Shown here: in pieces, positions 16,537 to 24,753 of the stretch | Position numbering within the stretch: position 1 is the first letter of the stretch | Layout: every line of letters starts with the position of its first letter | Assembly (NCBI GenBank): GCA_965225895.1 | Contig: CBDDBR010000011.1 | Coordinates: 1,984,001 to 2,048,000, forward strand | Reading direction: 5' to 3' | Origin: Endobugula sp965225895 | Lineage (GTDB): Bacteria > Pseudomonadota > Gammaproteobacteria > Pseudomonadales > Cellvibrionaceae | Length of the DNA: 64,000 bases | Translations under genes and position numbers: made by a program | Notes under the pieces: model-generated | Seen by the model: the letters and a program-made list of their open reading frames with translations, nothing else | What the model was told of the DNA's origin: nothing | The model's database searches: none

Positions 16537-16556
16537 TCGAATAAAAGCAGAGGCTG

Positions 16557-17102
16557 CTACGACAAATCAAATAATGTTGCGCGGTAATGTTTTAACTCAT
16601 TAATAGAATCGCGAATATCATCTAGCGCTAAGTGTGCACCTGATTTTTTAAAGCCTGTAAGACTTTCGGGTTTCCAGCGGCGCGCCAATTCTTTTAGGCT
16701 GCTCACATCGAGATTACGATAATGAAAGTATTTTTCGAGCTCAGGCATGTAATTCGCTAAAAAGCGACGATCTTGGCAAATAGAATTACCTGCCATGGGG
16801 GATTTACCCGCAGGCACCCATTGCTTTAAAAACTCGATGGTTTGTTGCTCTGCATCGGCTGCGGTTATTTTGCTGTTACGTACACGCTCTGTTAACCCTG
16901 ATTTACCATGTTGATTCGTGTTCCATTCATCCATTGCTGCTAAACGCTCATCTGACTGGTGAATCGCCAACATAGGCCCTTCTGCAAGGGTGTTTAGCTC
17001 GCTGTCTGTAACAATGGTAGCAATTTCAATAATCACGTCATCATTCGGGTATAAACCCGTCATTTCTAGATCAATCCAAATCAAGTTATCTTCGTGTAGC
17101 AT
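16557..17102 (-). CDS. orn: oligoribonuclease
   Basis: Orn degrades RNA dinucleotides and other very short oligoribonucleotides, including pGpG from cyclic-di-GMP breakdown. It is an essential cytoplasmic 3'-5' exonuclease in many gammaproteobacteria. The DEDDh residues are visible: IWIDLEMTGL (Asp, Glu), the central Asp in CQDRRFLANYMPEL, and HLALDDIRDSI (His and last Asp). The 181-residue length is exactly typical. It is divergent from rsgA across 107 bp, the standard gammaproteobacterial arrangement, and converges on the GDPD-like gene with 20 bp between stops. Confidence 0.97.
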   Translation of the reverse strand: MLHEDNLIWIDLEMTGLYPNDDVIIEIATIVTDSELNTLAEGPMLAIHQSDERLAAMDEWNTNQHGKSGLTERVRNSKITAADAEQQTIEFLKQWVPAGKSPMAGNSICQDRRFLANYMPELEKYFHYRNLDVSSLKELARRWKPESLTGFKKSGAHLALDDIRDSINELKHYRATLFDLS

Positions 17103-17209
17103 ATTCGCGTATTATCCTAATCTTATTTATTCACTATAGTGTTACCGATAAACGTGTGTAAATCCAGTTTCACTGTGATGAAAAGTCGTATTCAGAGATT
17201 ATTTACCGT

Positions 17210-18271
17210 ATGAGTAAGCGTAAACTTACCCGAAAACAAGCGTGGCGTATTGATAAAATTCAGCAAGAACGCGCTGCCAGAGCCGAGAAAAAAGATGCTC
17301 GCATTAACGCAGAAGAAAACGAAGGTAATCTAGGTGCCGAACAAGAAGGGCTAGTTATTGCCCATTACGGTACACAAGTCGAAGTACAAAGCCTTGCCGC
17401 CACTGATCATGACAACGACACTTATGCCGCTAAACGCTGCCATTTGCGAGCCAATTTAGGCTCTTTAGTGACAGGGGATCGCATTATTTGGCGTGACGCT
17501 GACCCTATGGGTGTTGTCGTTGCTGTTTTACCCCGCGAGAATGAATTATCACGCCCCGATCCCCACGGGGATATGAAAACCGTGGCTGCGAATATTGACA
17601 ATATTTTGGTGGTTATCGCACCACTACCTCGTCCCCATAGCTTTTTAATTGATCGCTATTTAGTGGCTGCCGAAGCCATTCATATTAAGCCTGTATTAGT
17701 CATTAATAAGATTGATTTAATTGATGATAAAAATCGTCACATTATTGAAGACCTCACCCAACTCTATGAAGGCCTAGGCTATGAGGTGATTAAAGCATCT
17801 ACCACTCAGGGAGATGGCTTAACCGATCTTAGCCAGTTTTTACAACATAAAACAACCATATTTGTTGGGCAATCGGGGGTAGGTAAGTCTTCACTTATTA
17901 ATCAGTTACTGCCCGGCAAAAACTTACGTGTTGGTGCATTATCGGCCTCTACGCAACGGGGTACCCATACCACAACTACAGCACAGTTATTTCACTTTCC
18001 TCGTATTAACGGCGAAAGTGGCGGGCGCCTTATTGATTCGCCTGGAATCCGTGAATTTGGGTTGTGGCATATGGATGAGCAAGATATTTTGCAGGGGTTT
18101 ATTGAGTTGCAGCCGTATGTGGGCCGATGTAAATTTCGTGACTGCAAGCATAAACAAGAGCCACATTGTGCAATCTTACAAGCCTACGAAGACGGCCATA
18201 TTCACGAACGCAGAATGACCAGTTATTTATCATTACGCGATATTATTGAAGAGCAAGCACAGCAAAAATAG
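17210..18271 (+). CDS. rsgA: small ribosomal subunit biogenesis GTPase RsgA
   Basis: RsgA is a circularly permuted GTPase that checks late maturation of the 30S subunit. The basic N-terminus (SKRKLTRKQAWRIDKIQQERAARA) is followed by an OB-fold. The GTPase motifs appear in permuted order: NKID (G4), VGQSGVGKSSL (G1) and DSPGIREFG (G3). A C-terminal zinc site is formed by CKFRDCKHKQEPHC. The length of 353 residues is normal. Its position opposite orn supports the name. Confidence 0.97.
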   Translation: MSKRKLTRKQAWRIDKIQQERAARAEKKDARINAEENEGNLGAEQEGLVIAHYGTQVEVQSLAATDHDNDTYAAKRCHLRANLGSLVTGDRIIWRDADPMGVVVAVLPRENELSRPDPHGDMKTVAANIDNILVVIAPLPRPHSFLIDRYLVAAEAIHIKPVLVINKIDLIDDKNRHIIEDLTQLYEGLGYEVIKASTTQGDGLTDLSQFLQHKTTIFVGQSGVGKSSLINQLLPGKNLRVGALSASTQRGTHTTTTAQLFHFPRINGESGGRLIDSPGIREFGLWHMDEQDILQGFIELQPYVGRCKFRDCKHKQEPHCAILQAYEDGHIHERRMTSYLSLRDIIEEQAQQK

Positions 18272-18286
18272 CCTAGGTGAACTATA

Positions 18287-18315
18287 TTGATAAGAGCTTA
18301 TTCTCTCTTTATCAA
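18287..18315. other. imperfect hairpin between rsgA and the HDOD gene
   Basis: TTGATAAGAG pairs with CTC-t-TTATCAA (10 bp, one bulged base, 8-nt loop). No T tract follows. It lies 15 bp upstream of the HDOD start codon. It could be a weak terminator or a leader hairpin. Confidence 0.3.
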
Positions 18316-18329
18316 CCAGATCATCGTTT

Positions 18330-19904
18330 ATGCTCAATGCCAATACCTTAGCTACCACAAACACCTCTACAGAGGTGATGAACATTCCCGCAATGATGGC
18401 GAATAGCCCACAGGCTAATGATAAACAGGGGCACGACAATACGCGCCTTGATGTATGGCTGAGTAAACTCCCTAAAGCACCATTATTTGTTCACCGAGAC
18501 ATCGCCCATAAAATGGTGTTGTTACTCAACGACGAGAATTGTGATTCCGATAAGCTAGCGCAACGTATCAAACAAGACCCTTTGCTGTGCTTAATGCTTT
18601 TTGATTGTACACAACAGGCTTTTGCAGGACGCGAAGGCGATATTCAGCACTTGGCGCACCTAACCAGCCTCATTGGGATGAATAAGGTCGAACACGTTAT
18701 TACTCAGGCCACCAAAAAAGCAACTATTCCCGAAGGCTTTAGTGAAATACTTGCCGCGAGTATGTTTGCCGCTCATCTATCAAATACCCTATTAATCAAT
18801 CGACATCATGGCCATGATGACCGTTTTTATATTCCAACGTTATTATTTAATGCGCCCTTGTGGCTCATGTGGATTGCAGCCCCTAAAGCCATGAGCCAAG
18901 GGCAGCGACTGGCTAGTCGTAAGCAGCAATCGTATCCATTGCTCTGTCGTAAAAAGCTTGGCTTTGAGCTAGATGATTTACTAAATCATGCCCAAGACTT
19001 AGCAACGCTGCCAACGATTACACAGCACGCATTACGCATTAGCCCTGCAAAAGATTTACGCTTTTGGGCTACATTACTACGCAATAACGATGAAGACATC
19101 AACGCATGGTTTACACAAGACAAACGAGCCAAACACTATTTTTACAGTATTGAAATGGGTATTTATTTGCTGAATCATTATGTCATAGCGCTATATTTGG
19201 ATTGGGGTGGCAAGCATATTCAGCGGTATTCGCAATTATTGTGTCGTCATTTAGGAATAGAGCTATCAACGCTACGCTCACAAACCATGCAGTCGGCTCT
19301 GGGGATGCGTTTACCTCACCACTTAAAAGGGCTGTACTCGCCTATCAGTCGTATTAAAGGCTTACATAAAGAAGAAACACCTACCGAGCCTAAAACAGAA
19401 CCTAACGTAGACACTCCCAAACCCGCCAAAACACCGTCATTAAATGCGTGGCTTAATAAAATGCGGGATAGCAAAAGCGTGAATACCGCTTATCACACAA
19501 CCTTACAAGCGCTATCGCAATGCGTGGGAGTTGAGCACTGCATTATTATGAATGTAGATGCGCAAAGCATTCATACCCATGCGTGTTATGGTTTTGATGA
19601 TAGCAACCACATTCATTCGTTTTATTATGAGCACGACCATCAACCCCATTTATTTCATCAACTCATACAAAAGCCAGCCTGTATTTCTATCGCCAAACAT
19701 CGCGTCAACAACGCTGCCCGCAGTATTCCTGATGACTTTACGGCACTGGTTGATTTACAAGCCTGCGCTTTTATTTCTATATTTAGTCGCAACAATGCTA
19801 AAGCCATTATTTACTGTGATCATGCGATATGGGATGAAAAAAAACATCACAGCTTTAAGCTTATTGGTAAAAGTTTAAGTAAAGTACTAGAGAAGTTTTC
19901 ATAA
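18330..19904 (+). CDS. HDOD-domain signalling protein with a C-terminal GAF-like region
   Basis: After a low-complexity Ala/Thr/Asn-rich N-terminus (1-45), residues of about 50-260 match the layout of HDOD domains. These are HD-like helical domains without phosphohydrolase residues, found in regulators of motility and c-di-GMP signalling: LPKAPLFVHRDIAHKMVLL, KQDPLLCLMLF, HLTSLIGMNKVEHVI. A proline/threonine-rich linker follows at about 350-370 (EETPTEPKTEPNVDTPKPAK). The last 140 residues resemble a GAF domain (HTTLQALSQCVGVEHCIIMNV). HDOD genes between rsgA and psd occur in related gammaproteobacteria, from memory. The start is the first ATG, 58 bp after rsgA. No partner can be named. Confidence 0.75.
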   Translation: MLNANTLATTNTSTEVMNIPAMMANSPQANDKQGHDNTRLDVWLSKLPKAPLFVHRDIAHKMVLLLNDENCDSDKLAQRIKQDPLLCLMLFDCTQQAFAGREGDIQHLAHLTSLIGMNKVEHVITQATKKATIPEGFSEILAASMFAAHLSNTLLINRHHGHDDRFYIPTLLFNAPLWLMWIAAPKAMSQGQRLASRKQQSYPLLCRKKLGFELDDLLNHAQDLATLPTITQHALRISPAKDLRFWATLLRNNDEDINAWFTQDKRAKHYFYSIEMGIYLLNHYVIALYLDWGGKHIQRYSQLLCRHLGIELSTLRSQTMQSALGMRLPHHLKGLYSPISRIKGLHKEETPTEPKTEPNVDTPKPAKTPSLNAWLNKMRDSKSVNTAYHTTLQALSQCVGVEHCIIMNVDAQSIHTHACYGFDDSNHIHSFYYEHDHQPHLFHQLIQKPACISIAKHRVNNAARSIPDDFTALVDLQACAFISIFSRNNAKAIIYCDHAIWDEKKHHSFKLIGKSLSKVLEKFS

Positions 19905-20009
19905 GTCTTTTTTTGCAATAAACCATTGCCTAAGCACAAGACCCTTAATGCCTGCTTACTGTATAATCTGCCATTATTGACTCTATCGATGAACGGCACC
20001 CCTCATATT

Positions 20010-20867
20010 ATGAAAGCATTCTTTTTTATTACCCTACAGTATTTACTTCCTCAACACGCATTATCTAGAATTGCTGGCTGGATTGCAGAAACCGAAGCCA
20101 CGTGGTTTAAACGCCCATTAATCAACTGGTTTATTCAACGCTACAATGTGGATATGAGCATTGCGGCAAATCCCGACCCCGATAGCTATAAACATTTTAA
20201 TGATTTTTTTACACGTGCACTTGCCGATGGACACCGTCCAATTAGCGAAGACCAACAAACTATTGCCTGCCCTGCCGATGGCTGCATTAGCCAACTAGGG
20301 GCTATTAAAAATGGACACATTTTTCAAGCAAAAGGCCATGAATACAGCTTGCTTGAATTAGTAGGCGGCAACGATGATATCGCCAAACAATTTATTGATG
20401 GTAGCTTTGCCACTGTATATTTATCACCAAAAGATTATCACCGTGTGCACATGCCATTAGCTGGTACATTAAGAACTATGATTCATGTTCCTGGCGATTT
20501 ATTTTCTGTGAATGATACAACAGCAGAAAACGTGCCTCGTTTGTTTGCCCGCAATGAACGTGTTGTTGCCGTTTTTGATACCGATGCTGGCCCCATGGTT
20601 GTAGTTTTAGTGGGCGCAATGATTGTTGCCAGTATTGAAACGGTATGGGCAGGGTTGGTCACTCCCATCAAAAAACAAGTACATACTACGCACTATACAC
20701 AGTCATCAACTATTGCCTTGGACAAAGGCGAAGAAATGGGTCGCTTTAAATTAGGCTCTACCGCTATTGTGCTGTTTGGAAAAGATGTAGCAACATGGGC
20801 AGAAGATTTAGAGGCTGGCAGCACTGTATTAATGGGCGAAAATATGGGCGATCTTAAACCCGCGTAA
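20010..20867 (+). CDS. psd: phosphatidylserine decarboxylase proenzyme
   Basis: This enzyme decarboxylates phosphatidylserine to phosphatidylethanolamine at the inner membrane. The proenzyme cleaves itself within the LGST motif (KLGSTAIVLF near the C-terminus), where the Ser becomes the pyruvoyl group. Other family segments are FFTRALADGHRPI, CPADGCISQ and YLSPKDYHRVHMP, the last with catalytic His. I start it at the ATG encoding MKAFFFITLQYLLPQHALSR, which gives 285 residues and the usual N-terminus. An in-frame TTG at 19926 or ATG at 19989 would add atypical residues. It converges with the HD-GYP gene, with 14 bp between stops. Confidence 0.97.
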   Translation: MKAFFFITLQYLLPQHALSRIAGWIAETEATWFKRPLINWFIQRYNVDMSIAANPDPDSYKHFNDFFTRALADGHRPISEDQQTIACPADGCISQLGAIKNGHIFQAKGHEYSLLELVGGNDDIAKQFIDGSFATVYLSPKDYHRVHMPLAGTLRTMIHVPGDLFSVNDTTAENVPRLFARNERVVAVFDTDAGPMVVVLVGAMIVASIETVWAGLVTPIKKQVHTTHYTQSSTIALDKGEEMGRFKLGSTAIVLFGKDVATWAEDLEAGSTVLMGENMGDLKPA

Positions 20868-20881
20868 TTATAAATTTACAA

Positions 20882-22204
20882 TTAGCCTTTTTTAAATAGC
20901 GATGATAAAAACGATTTTTTAGTGTTCATCGCTATATATTGCATACGAATTTTTGTTACCTTAATAGGGTATTCATAAGGCACAACATCTTTCACAATAT
21001 CTCGCCTAGGCAAAGATTTTCCTGCTTTTTTTTGCTGGTCTTGCTGAAATAAATCAAGTACACATAGCGCGTCTACTGCTTGTTTTTCACCATCAACCAC
21101 CACCATAACTTTTGGCTTTAAACGGCGCTGATAATTTTGTTCTGTAATCACTGCCACTTCTTTGCTGGCTAATTGCACAAGCGTGCCCGTAGGGTACAAA
21201 CCGATGGCCTGAATAAATTCAACAACAATATCGTCTTGAAATTGAATTCCTTTTGCTTGGTGTAATTGCGACACCGATTCAGAAACCGCTATAGCGCATT
21301 TTGCATTCGGCAAGTAGGTGACATTATCATAATAACTAGCAATGCCTGCCACTTTTGCTAACAGAAAAATTTCATCGCCGCTTAATTGAAAAGGAAAACC
21401 ACTGCCATTAATGCGCTCGCCATGCATCTTAATAATTTTAATTACTTTAGGATGAATATGGCTGAGCGGACGCAATAACGATAAGGTATTTTTAAGCACC
21501 TCGCGGCCAATATGATGATCAACCGTATTCTCTTTTTTATGTTTCGCGAAGGCGGTACACATCTCGTCTGAAAGCTTTAAGACACCAATATCTTTAACGA
21601 GTAAAGCCAGTGCCAAGGCAGACAAATCTGTTTTCGCTAGACCTAAATGGCGACCAAATAATACTGCCCAACATGCCGTTCGCAATACATAATAATACGG
21701 ATTATCCCCTGCTTTACATACGCGCACTAACCATAAGAACGCGTCGGGGTTGCGTATAAAACTGCTCACCATCGCCTGACTTAATTCAATTAACCGCGAG
21801 AGAGAAGATAGCGACCCTTGTTTCACTTGATCCATTACTAACGAGATTTCTTCCAGCAATTGCTGATAAATCTCTTGCGCTGGCAGCATTTCTTTACTGA
21901 TAGGTTCAACCGATGCATAGGCCGATGTATTAATTTTGATGGGAAGGAGTTTTTCTCGATACACTATTTTGGCGGGATCAATGGTATCGCGAGAGGCTGT
22001 AGAATCTTCGGTAGGTACGATGCCTTTTTCGGGGTCAATAAAAACATATTCACAGTGGACTTTAACCTTTTTAACTTCATCAAGGTCACGTACGTAAAAG
22101 CCATGAATAGCAAAGGGCGTGGATTGCCAAGGACGATCTAACTCGCAAATATACATGCCTATACTGACAAGTTTTGCATCTATTTTTATAGGCTTAACGG
22201 CCAC
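20882..22204 (-). CDS. degenerate HD-GYP protein with an N-terminal DUF3391 domain
   Basis: Residues 1-130 match DUF3391, the usual N-terminal partner of HD-GYP domains (VSIGMYICELDRPWQSTPF, KVHCEYVFID). Residues of about 165-340 follow the HD-GYP fold, but key metal ligands are missing. The HD pair reads LLVKDIGVL (His replaced by Lys204), the upstream YxxHS-type His is absent, and the HHE of the GYP motif reads MHGERINGSGFP with GFP for GYP. Canonical members hydrolyse cyclic-di-GMP. This one most likely does not, and may act as a binding or scaffold protein. The short C-terminus is basic. The gene follows hemE on the same strand, 121 bp apart. Confidence 0.8.
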   Translation of the reverse strand: MAVKPIKIDAKLVSIGMYICELDRPWQSTPFAIHGFYVRDLDEVKKVKVHCEYVFIDPEKGIVPTEDSTASRDTIDPAKIVYREKLLPIKINTSAYASVEPISKEMLPAQEIYQQLLEEISLVMDQVKQGSLSSLSRLIELSQAMVSSFIRNPDAFLWLVRVCKAGDNPYYYVLRTACWAVLFGRHLGLAKTDLSALALALLVKDIGVLKLSDEMCTAFAKHKKENTVDHHIGREVLKNTLSLLRPLSHIHPKVIKIIKMHGERINGSGFPFQLSGDEIFLLAKVAGIASYYDNVTYLPNAKCAIAVSESVSQLHQAKGIQFQDDIVVEFIQAIGLYPTGTLVQLASKEVAVITEQNYQRRLKPKVMVVVDGEKQAVDALCVLDLFQQDQQKKAGKSLPRRDIVKDVVPYEYPIKVTKIRMQYIAMNTKKSFLSSLFKKG

Positions 22205-22325
22205 TTATACTTCCTCAACATACCAGCACTAGGAATATACATCCTAATGGCACGACCTTTCGATCGCGCACTATTAAATTTATAATTTTAGGGCTGACAC
22301 GCTGAAAAATACAATACGATCAATG

Positions 22326-23396
22326 CTACGACTGATGGTACTTTTCTGACAGTTCATGCACGGCTTCAAAAAAAGCACCCACATTTTCTGGTTTAGCTTG
22401 AGGTGTCACACCATGACCTAAGTTAAATATATGACCCGTTCCATGGCCATACGATTGCAAAATAGAACCTACTTCTTCGCGAATACGTTGCGGGCTAGTG
22501 TATAAAATAGCAGGGTCCATATTTCCCTGCAAAGCCACTTTACCACCAACGCGATCTCTTGCTTGAGCAATGTCTGTTGTCCAATCTAGGCCTAGCCCAT
22601 TGGCACCAGAATCAACCATGGATTCTAACCATTGCCCGCCGCCTTTTGTAAACAAAATAACAGGAATGGGACGGCCTTCGCGTTCTTTTATTAAACCGTT
22701 AATAATGCGCTGCATCGGCGCTAACGAATACTGGTGATAGGCAGAATGAGATAACGCCCCACCCCACGAATCAAATATTTGCACCGCTTGTGCGCCTGCT
22801 TCGATTTGAGCATTTAAGTAGCCTGTAATAGATTCAACGAGCTTATCGATCAAGCACTGAAAAACCTCTGGCTGCTGGTACATGAGTTCTTTTGTGCGTG
22901 CATAGTCTTTACTGGAGCCACCCTCGACCATATACGTTGCCAGTGTCCACGGGCTACCCGTAAAACCAATCAGTGGTACACGACCGTTAAGCTCTTTGCG
23001 AATCAAGCTAACCGCATCGGTCACATAGGTGAGGTCTTTGCGCATATCAACAACAGGCAACGCTTCTATATCTGCCGCGGTATGTACTGTCTTTTTAAAT
23101 TTTGGCCCCTCGCCCGTCTCAAAATATAAGCCTAAACCCATTGCATCAGGGATGGTAAGAATGTCAGAGAAAAGAATGGCAGCGTCGATATGTGAATAAC
23201 GATCTAAGGGCTGTAATGTTACTTCGCAGGCCATTTCTGGATTGCCACACAACCCCATAAAATCGCCTGCTTTTGCTCTTGATGCTCTGTATTCAGGTAA
23301 ATATCTACCCGCTTGACGCATCATCCATACAGGCGTTCTATCAACAGGTTGGCGCATTAAGGCGCGAAGAAAGCGATCGTTTTTTAATTCGGACAT
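22326..23396 (-). CDS. hemE: uroporphyrinogen decarboxylase
   Basis: HemE removes four carboxyl groups from uroporphyrinogen III to give coproporphyrinogen III, in cytoplasmic haem synthesis. The signature near the N-terminus is PVWMMRQAGRYLPEYR (substrate-contacting Arg residues). The active-site Asp is in FSDILTIPDAMGLGL. The second family signature is GFTGSPWTLATYMVEGG, and a late His lies in FNLGHGVTPQ. The length of 356 residues is typical. It is followed downstream by the HD-GYP gene and preceded by a MAPEG gene on the same strand. Confidence 0.98.
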   Translation of the reverse strand: MSELKNDRFLRALMRQPVDRTPVWMMRQAGRYLPEYRASRAKAGDFMGLCGNPEMACEVTLQPLDRYSHIDAAILFSDILTIPDAMGLGLYFETGEGPKFKKTVHTAADIEALPVVDMRKDLTYVTDAVSLIRKELNGRVPLIGFTGSPWTLATYMVEGGSSKDYARTKELMYQQPEVFQCLIDKLVESITGYLNAQIEAGAQAVQIFDSWGGALSHSAYHQYSLAPMQRIINGLIKEREGRPIPVILFTKGGGQWLESMVDSGANGLGLDWTTDIAQARDRVGGKVALQGNMDPAILYTSPQRIREEVGSILQSYGHGTGHIFNLGHGVTPQAKPENVGAFFEAVHELSEKYHQS

Positions 23397-23467
23397 ATCA
23401 TTAACTACAAATAAAGGGAATGAATAAGGTGACTATTGTAGCTTAGATGCACAAAAGAGTCATGGCA

Positions 23468-23866
23468 CTAACCTAGATTAGGTAGAATTCTCGCATAAGG
23501 AAAATAAATAATATTGCAGATACATAATGCAAAAATAGAGAAAAAAGTCAGCTTCATACCTAAGACTCGTCCTTTTAGGCTTTCTGCCAAAATACTACGA
23601 CTATGAATAAAACGAGCCAATACAAATATCACACCGAGTATATGCATAATCAATAAATGACCGCCATTCCATTCTAAGGCAAATAACAAGAGCATGGTAA
23701 TGGGGATATATTCTGTGGCATTTGCATGTGCAGAACGTGCGACTTGTAGTTCACTGACACCACCATCGGCATAAGCCACCTTGTTACGGCGCCGCGCCCC
23801 AATCACCTTAAATGCCAACCAACAGATTAACGCTGCTAGCACGACCGCATAGATAGAAGATGTCAT
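23468..23866 (-). CDS. MAPEG-family membrane protein
   Basis: A 132-residue protein with four hydrophobic helices. The MAPEG family pattern is visible: VARSAHANATEYIPITMLLLFALEWNGG (typically R-x-x-x-A-x-x-N...E, glutathione-binding in characterised members) and LARFIHSRSILAES. Eukaryotic members are microsomal glutathione transferases and leukotriene C4 synthase. Bacterial ones have glutathione-transferase or peroxidase activity, or none shown. The gene lies 25 bp downstream of can on the same strand, and probably forms a transcription unit with it. The family call is sound; the physiological role is not known. Confidence 0.88.
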   Translation of the reverse strand: MTSSIYAVVLAALICWLAFKVIGARRRNKVAYADGGVSELQVARSAHANATEYIPITMLLLFALEWNGGHLLIMHILGVIFVLARFIHSRSILAESLKGRVLGMKLTFFSIFALCICNIIYFPYARILPNLG

Positions 23867-23891
23867 CGCCTAATACTCCCTTATGAATAAC

Positions 23892-24533
23892 TTAACGTGA
23901 TACGTCGAGATCACTCGTGCATTTTTCTTGTAATTCTGCATCCGATGACAGGCACATATCAAGGTCGGTTAACATGCCATTACGAATACTATAAATCCAA
24001 CCATGTAGAGTAAGGTTTTCACCTTGTTGCCAAGCATTTTGTACAACCGTAGAATTACCTACGTTTTTCACTTGCTCAATCACGTTTAATTCGCATAAGC
24101 GGTTAAAGCGATCCTCTTCGGTTAATAGCGATAATTCTTTTTCGTGAAAACGAGACACATCTTTAATATGTCGCAGCCAATTATCAATAAGGCCATGACG
24201 ATGGTTATCCATTGAGGCTTTTACACCGCCACAACCATAGTGCCCACACACAATAATATGTTTTACTTTTAAGACTTCTACCGCGAATTGCACAACCGAT
24301 AAACAATTTAGATCGGTATGTACTACGACATTAGCAATGTTACGGTGCACAAACACTTCACCTGGCGGTAAATTAACGATTTGATTTGCAGGAACGCGGC
24401 TATCGGAACACCCAATCCATAAATATTCTGGGGCTTGTTGTTTCGATAATTGAGGAAAAAAGTTGGGATCTTCTTCTTTGATTTTATCGGCCCATTCTTT
24501 ATTTTTTTCAAATAAATGATTTAGCTGTTTCAA
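23892..24533 (-). CDS. can: beta-carbonic anhydrase
   Basis: This zinc enzyme interconverts CO2 and bicarbonate in the cytoplasm. All beta-class zinc ligands are visible: WIGCSDSRVPANQI (Cys and the Asp-Arg dyad) and HIIVCGHYGCGGVKA (His and second Cys). The length of 213 residues agrees with Can of enterobacteria. The ending SDLDVSR is a normal variable tail. It is the first gene of a likely can-MAPEG unit on the minus strand. It is separated from gltD by a terminator that belongs to the gltBD operon. Confidence 0.97.
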   Translation of the reverse strand: MKQLNHLFEKNKEWADKIKEEDPNFFPQLSKQQAPEYLWIGCSDSRVPANQIVNLPPGEVFVHRNIANVVVHTDLNCLSVVQFAVEVLKVKHIIVCGHYGCGGVKASMDNHRHGLIDNWLRHIKDVSRFHEKELSLLTEEDRFNRLCELNVIEQVKNVGNSTVVQNAWQQGENLTLHGWIYSIRNGMLTDLDMCLSSDAELQEKCTSDLDVSR

Positions 24534-24669
24534 GTTTCACCCACCTTTTTTATATTTTATTCGCGACATAGTAAATGATTAAAAACACATTGAACAGAAA
24601 ACACTAAACCTAATACACACCGCAGATATATTTTGCTCACATAAATAAGTATGTAAAACACCCATACAT

Positions 24670-24704
24670 AAAAAAAGCGAGCCTCAAATGAGGATCGCTT
24701 TTTT
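24670..24704 (-). terminator. Rho-independent terminator after gltBD
   Basis: GCGA-g-CCTC, an AAAT loop and GAGG-a-TCGC form a stem with one internal mismatch, flanked by seven A (24670-24676) and six T (24699-24704). On the minus strand it ends in a T run, 50 bp past the gltD stop. The structure is symmetric and could also stop plus-strand transcription. Confidence 0.85.
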
Positions 24705-24753
24705 ATTCACAATGATAAAGTCATTGGACATGGTCATTAGGTTTGCAGGCTGC

